The notes under the pieces: generated by a model
What the model saw: only the letters and a program-made list of their open reading frames with translations
The model's database searches: none
What the model was told of the DNA's origin: nothing
NCBI GenBank assembly: GCA_047920935.1
Contig: JBLRXD010000223.1
Span: 1-7,627, forward strand
Reading direction: 5' to 3'
DNA: 7,627 nt
Source of the DNA: UBA7803 sp047920935
GTDB taxonomy: Bacteria > Pseudomonadota > Gammaproteobacteria > Pseudomonadales > Azotimanducaceae
Made by a program: the position numbers and the translations under genes
Shown here: in pieces, positions 6,344-7,627 of the stretch
Layout of the letters: every line of letters starts with the position of its first letter
Position numbering within the stretch: position 1 is the first letter of the stretch

Positions 6344-7177
6344 TCAGGGGCGCCCGCGGAACAGCTCTTCCGGCTGCAGGTCTGCTCCGCGCGAACGGAT
6401 CTCGACCTGCCAGATGTCGTCGTATTTGCTGCTGGTGACGCCATCGGCTTCGTCCTTGGTGCGGATAATGGTGGGTCGCAGGAATACCAGCAGGTTGCGC
6501 TTGGTGCGGCTCTTGTTAGTGGATCTGAACAGGTGGCCCAGAACCGGCACGTCGCCCAGCAGCGGAACCTTCCGCACCGAATCGTTGATGTCATCCTGGA
6601 TCAGGCCGCCGAGCACGATGGTCTGACGGTCGTCGGCGAGAATGGTGTTCTGCACCGTGCGTTTGGATGTCACCACATCGGAGAACGCGCCCGCGCCGAT
6701 GGGGCTGTCGACGACGTTGGTGATCTCCAGCGATACCTGCAGGCTTACCGCCATGCCGTCGTGAACCTGCGGCGTCACCGTGAGTTGCAGGCCCACATCT
6801 TCGCGCTGGATGGTGGTGAACGGGTTGGTGGTGCCATCGCCGGTCGTGGTGAAGGTGCCGGTGCGGAACGGCACCTCGTTACCGACGACGATTCTCGCCT
6901 CTTGGTTGTCCAACGTCAGGATGCTTGGCGTCGACAGCAGGTTGGCATCGGAACTGGTGGCGAGCGCACGAATCACCGCGCCGAACGACACGCCGCCGGC
7001 ATTGATGCGCGCTGCGGCCAGCGTGGGGCTGGTCAGGGAGGCGAGCCCGGAGAGCACGTCAATGGCACCATCGGCGCCGACGATATCACCGAGCAACGAC
7101 GATACCACCCCGTCGAGCGTGGTGCTGGCCAGCGGCACGGTGCGGCCACTTTCGTCGGCGGCCGCCATCTCGACGCC
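6344..7177 (-). CDS. gspD: Type II secretion secretin GspD, C-terminal part only
   Basis: GspD forms the outer-membrane channel of the type II secretion system. About 277 residues of its C-terminal secretin domain are present. Counted from the 5' end of this fragment, the features are TTLDGVVSSLLGDI near the start, LLSTPSILTLDN (6905-6940), VVGNEVPFRTGTF at the gate region, QREDVGLQLTVTPQV, RTVQNTILADDRQTIVLGGL and the signature VPLLGDVPVLGHLF (6527-6568) followed by NLLVFLRPTIIRT. It ends with a TGA at 6344. A whole GspD has about 650-750 residues; the signal peptide and N0-N3 domains are missing. The homology fades at about 7166-7180 (RLGVEMAAADES), where the opposite strand becomes clearly coding for something else. 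So this is a truncated copy or the edge of a chimeric join. plsB follows after 24 bp; no other secretion gene is visible. Confidence 0.88.
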   Translation of the reverse strand, partial: GVEMAAADESGRTVPLASTTLDGVVSSLLGDIVGADGAIDVLSGLASLTSPTLAAARINAGGVSFGAVIRALATSSDANLLSTPSILTLDNQEARIVVGNEVPFRTGTFTTTGDGTTNPFTTIQREDVGLQLTVTPQVHDGMAVSLQVSLEITNVVDSPIGAGAFSDVVTSKRTVQNTILADDRQTIVLGGLIQDDINDSVRKVPLLGDVPVLGHLFRSTNKSRTKRNLLVFLRPTIIRTKDEADGVTSSKYDDIWQVEIRSRGADLQPEELFRGRP

Positions 7178-7190
7178 GAGGCGTTCACGG
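7158..7190. other. Chimeric junction between gspD and an unrelated plus-strand gene
   Basis: Left of this point the minus strand reads as GspD; right of it the plus strand reads as the C-terminus of another protein, and the minus-strand frame turns into low-complexity shadow sequence. Bases 7166-7180 fit either gene, so the exact breakpoint is uncertain. GCGGCCGC, a NotI recognition palindrome, lies at 7158-7165. No terminal repeat, integrase or transposase is seen, so a mobile-element boundary is not supported. Confidence 0.65.
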
Positions 7191-7567
7191 CCGCGGCCGA
7201 AGCCCTGCACGAGGCCACGACCGCCTTCATGGCGCACGCGCGCTCCCTCGGCGACCCTGCGGCCCAGACGCGCGCGAACGCCACGCTCATGAAGCTCAGC
7301 CGTATCCTGCTGCCGGTCACGTACACCAAGGGGGGGCGCTACACGCACGACCCCGCCGAATGGTCGTCGATCATGCGCAACACCAAGTCGAGCCTGTTCC
7401 CCGGCCTCAACCCCGGCCTGGCGCTCCCCGACCTCGAGGGCACCGACGCCTACGGCTTCGTGAAGGCGGGCGTCGTGCGCCACCTGAATCGCACCGTCGA
7501 CGCCTTCCACGAGGCCGCGCGCGCCTGCCACGAGACCATCAGCGAGACACCGACCGCCGCTGCTTGA
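7166..7567 (+). CDS. C-terminal fragment of an unrelated protein, possibly an M28-type metallopeptidase
   Basis: About 133 codons in one plus-strand frame end at a TGA at 7565-7567. They read as true protein: mixed composition, almost every codon ending in G or C, and amphipathic helices at both ends (HLDAEAFTAAAEALHEATTA; FVKAGVVRHLNRTVDAFHEA). The middle contains LMKLSRILLPVTYTKGGRY, then HDPAEW and SSLFPGLNPGLALPDLEG. This layout recalls the transferrin-receptor-like dimerisation domain at the end of some M28 aminopeptidases and glutamate-carboxypeptidase-like proteins, where an 'SR-x-L-x-P-x-x-YT' segment precedes a Pro-rich loop. That is memory of the family, not a search, and no catalytic residues are present to test it. 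The frame stays open far to the left only because the antisense of gspD and plsB lacks stops; that part is not coding. The gene's own start is absent. Confidence 0.55.
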   Translation, partial: HLDAEAFTAAAEALHEATTAFMAHARSLGDPAAQTRANATLMKLSRILLPVTYTKGGRYTHDPAEWSSIMRNTKSSLFPGLNPGLALPDLEGTDAYGFVKAGVVRHLNRTVDAFHEAARACHETISETPTAAA

Positions 7568-7590
7568 AGGCGCCGGTTTGCCGTCATCCG

Positions 7591-7627
7591 CCCTCACCTC
7601 ACGCCCCTCACCCCCTCACCCCCCTGG
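7591..7627. repeat. C-rich low-complexity tail with CTCAC-type repeats
   Basis: After the stop at 7567 the last bases of the window consist of CTCAC units separated by growing runs of C (three to six). The minus strand therefore has several G-runs spaced by TGA and could form a G-quadruplex. No terminator hairpin is visible. Such sequence at the end of a contig is also prone to assembly or sequencing error. Confidence 0.6.

Noticed and set aside
4439..7165. Very long open plus-strand frame opposite plsB and gspD
   Set aside because: It lies antisense to two well-identified proteins and its translation is shadow-like (His, Gln, Val, Gly, Arg rich). Only the part after about 7166 looks like true protein, so the left part is an accident of GC-rich codon use.
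7190..7597. N-terminal extension of gspD on the minus strand
   Set aside because: The translation is Gly/Arg/Val-rich low-complexity sequence without secretin N-domain motifs, and the plus strand there is clearly the coding one.
1..7627. Mobile element, CRISPR array, tRNA or rRNA
   Set aside because: No transposase or integrase motifs, no regularly spaced direct repeats, and no tRNA-like cloverleaf or rRNA sequence was recognised on either strand.

Overview
The window is GC-rich and tightly packed. The set TsaB, RsmJ, full-length PlsB and a type II secretion secretin points to a gammaproteobacterium, most like Pseudomonadales or Oceanospirillales. This is judged from gene families and recalled motif sequences; no database search was possible.

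Layout, left to right. (1) Bases 1-114, minus strand: the first 38 codons of an exported protein, with a clear signal peptide and a strong ribosome binding site. It may be a periplasmic ATP-dependent DNA ligase (LigE type), but this is weak. (2) A 228-bp divergent region holding two GC-rich inverted repeats. (3) 343-1110, plus: an unrecognised exported protein rich in Ala, Lys, Arg and Gln, probably helical or coiled coil. (4) 1144-2370, minus: moeA, molybdenum cofactor synthesis, convergent with the previous gene. (5) 2444-3121 and 3126-3842, plus: tsaB (tRNA t6A synthesis) and rsmJ (16S rRNA methyltransferase), 4 bp apart and likely co-transcribed. (6) 3857-6319, minus: plsB, the first acyltransferase of phospholipid synthesis, convergent with rsmJ across 14 bp. 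(7) 6344 to about 7177, minus: the C-terminal secretin part of gspD, ending 24 bp before plsB. (8) From about 7166 to 7567, plus: the C-terminal end of an unrelated protein, possibly an M28-type metallopeptidase, followed by a C-rich low-complexity tail to the window end.

The core (1-7) is mostly housekeeping: cofactor synthesis, tRNA and rRNA modification, lipid synthesis and protein export. Both convergent gene pairs end in perfect inverted repeats that overlap the stop codons and could act as compact bidirectional terminators.

The one real anomaly is near 7160-7190. There the secretin loses its N-terminal two thirds and coding switches abruptly to the opposite strand, into the tail of an unrelated gene. 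The best explanation is a chimeric join (assembly, cloning or true rearrangement). I see no RNA genes, CRISPR array, insertion sequence or defence system, and no convincing new biological system.
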